Assembly (NCBI RefSeq): GCF_029936995.1
Contig: NZ_JAPYRE010000004.1
Coordinates: forward strand, 62,001-126,000
DNA length: 64,000 nt
Origin: Henriciella sp.
GTDB taxonomy: Bacteria > Pseudomonadota > Alphaproteobacteria > Caulobacterales > Hyphomonadaceae
Direction of reading: 5' to 3'
The first letter of the stretch is position 1. Each line of letters opens with the position of its first letter. The notes under the pieces were generated by a model. The model worked only from the letters and a program-made list of their open reading frames with translations, did not search any database and was not told the origin of the DNA. A program made the translations under genes and the position numbers. Shown here one piece after another: positions 62,937-64,000 of this stretch.

Positions 62937-64000
62937 ATGACTTTTGGAACCAAAAAGACATTACTTGCGGGAACATCGCTGCTCATGATGAGCGCGGTTT
63001 TTCCGCATATGGCGTGGGCGCAGGAAGGTGCAAACGGGCAACGTGGCGAACGTCGTCTTCAGGCTGTTCGCGTCGAAGGGCAGCAGGTTGATGCGAATGC
63101 GAGCGATCTGGCGGTCGACTTTGCCGAATACGGTACGCAAGTCCAGCTGATTAGCGATCAAGAGATCGAAACCGGGGGGTTCACGAACTTTGGTGAGCTG
63201 GCTTCAGGCCTTATCCGTGGTGCGAACATTGGTTACTCGCCGGATGAGGGCGAGTTCACGATACGCATCGATGGCGGCACAGACAGGGATACTCTTCTGC
63301 TGGTCGATGGCGTGCCGTATTTTGATCGCTCATCACCGTTGGAAGACCTGTGGCCGGCGACGGCTATCGATCCACGCATGATTGAAAGTGTGGAGGTCTA
63401 TCGGGGTGGTAACAGCCTTTATTTCGGTTCCAATGGCGGCCTCGGCGTCGTTAGTGTGAATACCAAGCAGCCTGAAGGCGAATTGAAGGGGCAGTTCGGT
63501 GTCTATACCGGCTCCTACAAGACGCGTGAGCTTTACGGAAACATTGCTGTTCCGATTGATGATCAGGGCAAGCATTCTTTCATGGTATATGGCCGCTCCT
63601 ATGAGACGGACGCTCATGAGCTGTTCTCAAAAGAAGCCTATGGTGACAATGTCCTCGCACTGGGCGGGCGTCACGAATTTCCATATAGCTTCAACAGCCT
63701 GGGGCTGAAGTATCTCTGGCAGATCGCACCGGAAACAGAACTTCGTCTTGGAGCGTCCTATACGACCATCGACTTTCGCGATTCATTCCCGCAGTCGACC
63801 GTCTTCCAGCCAAACTTCACGGAATTCCCGATCTACCAGGGTTCATTCAAGCACCGCTTCAATGACAAGCTGAAGATCGACATCGAGGCGCATTACCAAG
63901 ATCCGCAGCTCAAGAATAACGAGATAGATGCCCGTATCTGCCAGATTCCGCGCCTCTCCGACCTGCCTGATGACGTACAGGCGATGGCGGCTAATCAGGG
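62937..64000 (+). CDS. TonB-dependent receptor (cut by window end)
   Basis: The ATG at 62937 (ribosome site AGGGAG at 62924-62929) opens a frame that stays open to the window end (354 codons). The signal peptide has the hydrophobic stretch LLAGTSLLMMSAVFPHMAWA, cut before QEGANG. The plug shows the TonB-box-like RRLQAVRVEGQQ, EFTIRIDGGTDRDTLLLVDG, MIESVEVYRGGNSLYFGSNG and GLGVVSVNTKQPEGE, followed by the first barrel strands. It is divergent from the HAD gene. Its likely cargo is the organophosphorus compound handled by phnDCE, by inference from the shared operator. Confidence 0.88.
   Translation, partial: MTFGTKKTLLAGTSLLMMSAVFPHMAWAQEGANGQRGERRLQAVRVEGQQVDANASDLAVDFAEYGTQVQLISDQEIETGGFTNFGELASGLIRGANIGYSPDEGEFTIRIDGGTDRDTLLLVDGVPYFDRSSPLEDLWPATAIDPRMIESVEVYRGGNSLYFGSNGGLGVVSVNTKQPEGELKGQFGVYTGSYKTRELYGNIAVPIDDQGKHSFMVYGRSYETDAHELFSKEAYGDNVLALGGRHEFPYSFNSLGLKYLWQIAPETELRLGASYTTIDFRDSFPQSTVFQPNFTEFPIYQGSFKHRFNDKLKIDIEAHYQDPQLKNNEIDARICQIPRLSDLPDDVQAMAANQ

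Noticed and set aside
1-64000. CRISPR arrays, tRNA/rRNA genes, insertion sequences, prophage
   Set aside because: No direct repeat-spacer pattern, cloverleaf, transposase or phage gene was seen anywhere in the window.

Overview
The window reads as chromosomal DNA of a Gram-negative alphaproteobacterium. It is moderately GC-rich, carries four TonB-dependent receptors (TBDRs), porins, FecI/FecR-type signalling, ATGA-coupled operons and no tRNA or rRNA gene. The content resembles Hyphomonadaceae, Parvularculaceae or sphingomonad relatives, but the exact family is an inference. No phage, insertion sequence or CRISPR array is visible.

Region 1 (1-35 kb) is a large catabolic and uptake island for amides, peptides or amino acids. 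Its left half has an AraC-type regulator (partial), a TolB-propeller/amidohydrolase fusion, a siderophore-type TBDR with a Fur-like box, a PepSY membrane protein, an alpha/beta hydrolase, a PaiB-like FMN protein, an alanine/glycine:cation symporter, a porin and a pair of secreted amidohydrolases (one without metal ligands). The right half repeats the same families in roughly mirrored order: alanine dehydrogenase, porin, semialdehyde dehydrogenase, omega-transaminase, PaiB, NylB-like serine hydrolase, LysR regulator, PepSY protein, a second TolB/amidohydrolase (broken by two frameshifts), a POT peptide transporter, a beta-helix lipoprotein and a TBDR. Four copies of a near-perfect palindrome, GGTGCG-N5-CGCACC (a T-N11-A LysR box), lie only in the intergenic regions of the right half. 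I read this as an undescribed LysR regulon: outer-membrane uptake, hydrolysis, then transamination with pyruvate, aldehyde oxidation and recovery of pyruvate from alanine. A CoA-transferase and a glutaryl-CoA dehydrogenase follow, but the latter has lost its start in an apparent deletion against a LuxR-type gene.

Region 2 (36-44 kb) holds an ECF-type sigma factor whose 3' end overlaps a convergent serine/threonine kinase with TPR-like repeats, a small lipoprotein, and a beta-oxidation-like operon (two unlike acyl-CoA dehydrogenases, SDR, enoyl-CoA hydratase).

Region 3 (44.3-51.7 kb) is a tightly overlapping exopolysaccharide operon: Hpt protein, BcsB-like periplasmic protein, a family-2 glycosyltransferase with an N-terminal MshEN/T2SSE-N-like domain instead of PilZ, a polytopic membrane protein with a frameshifted end, a receiver plus degenerate-GGDEF response regulator, and an outer-membrane beta-barrel.

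Region 4 (51.8-58.1 kb) is a FecI-FecR-TBDR system coupled to an M14 carboxypeptidase lipoprotein. Region 5 (58.1-64 kb) has a phosphonate-type ABC transporter (phnDCE), a divergent RpiR regulator, a HAD phosphatase and a TBDR cut by the window end. Two matching palindromes (AATGAG-N5-CTCAYT) suggest that RpiR controls this whole set for uptake of an organophosphorus compound.

Three single-base frameshifts in otherwise intact reading frames may mean draft-quality sequence rather than real decay.
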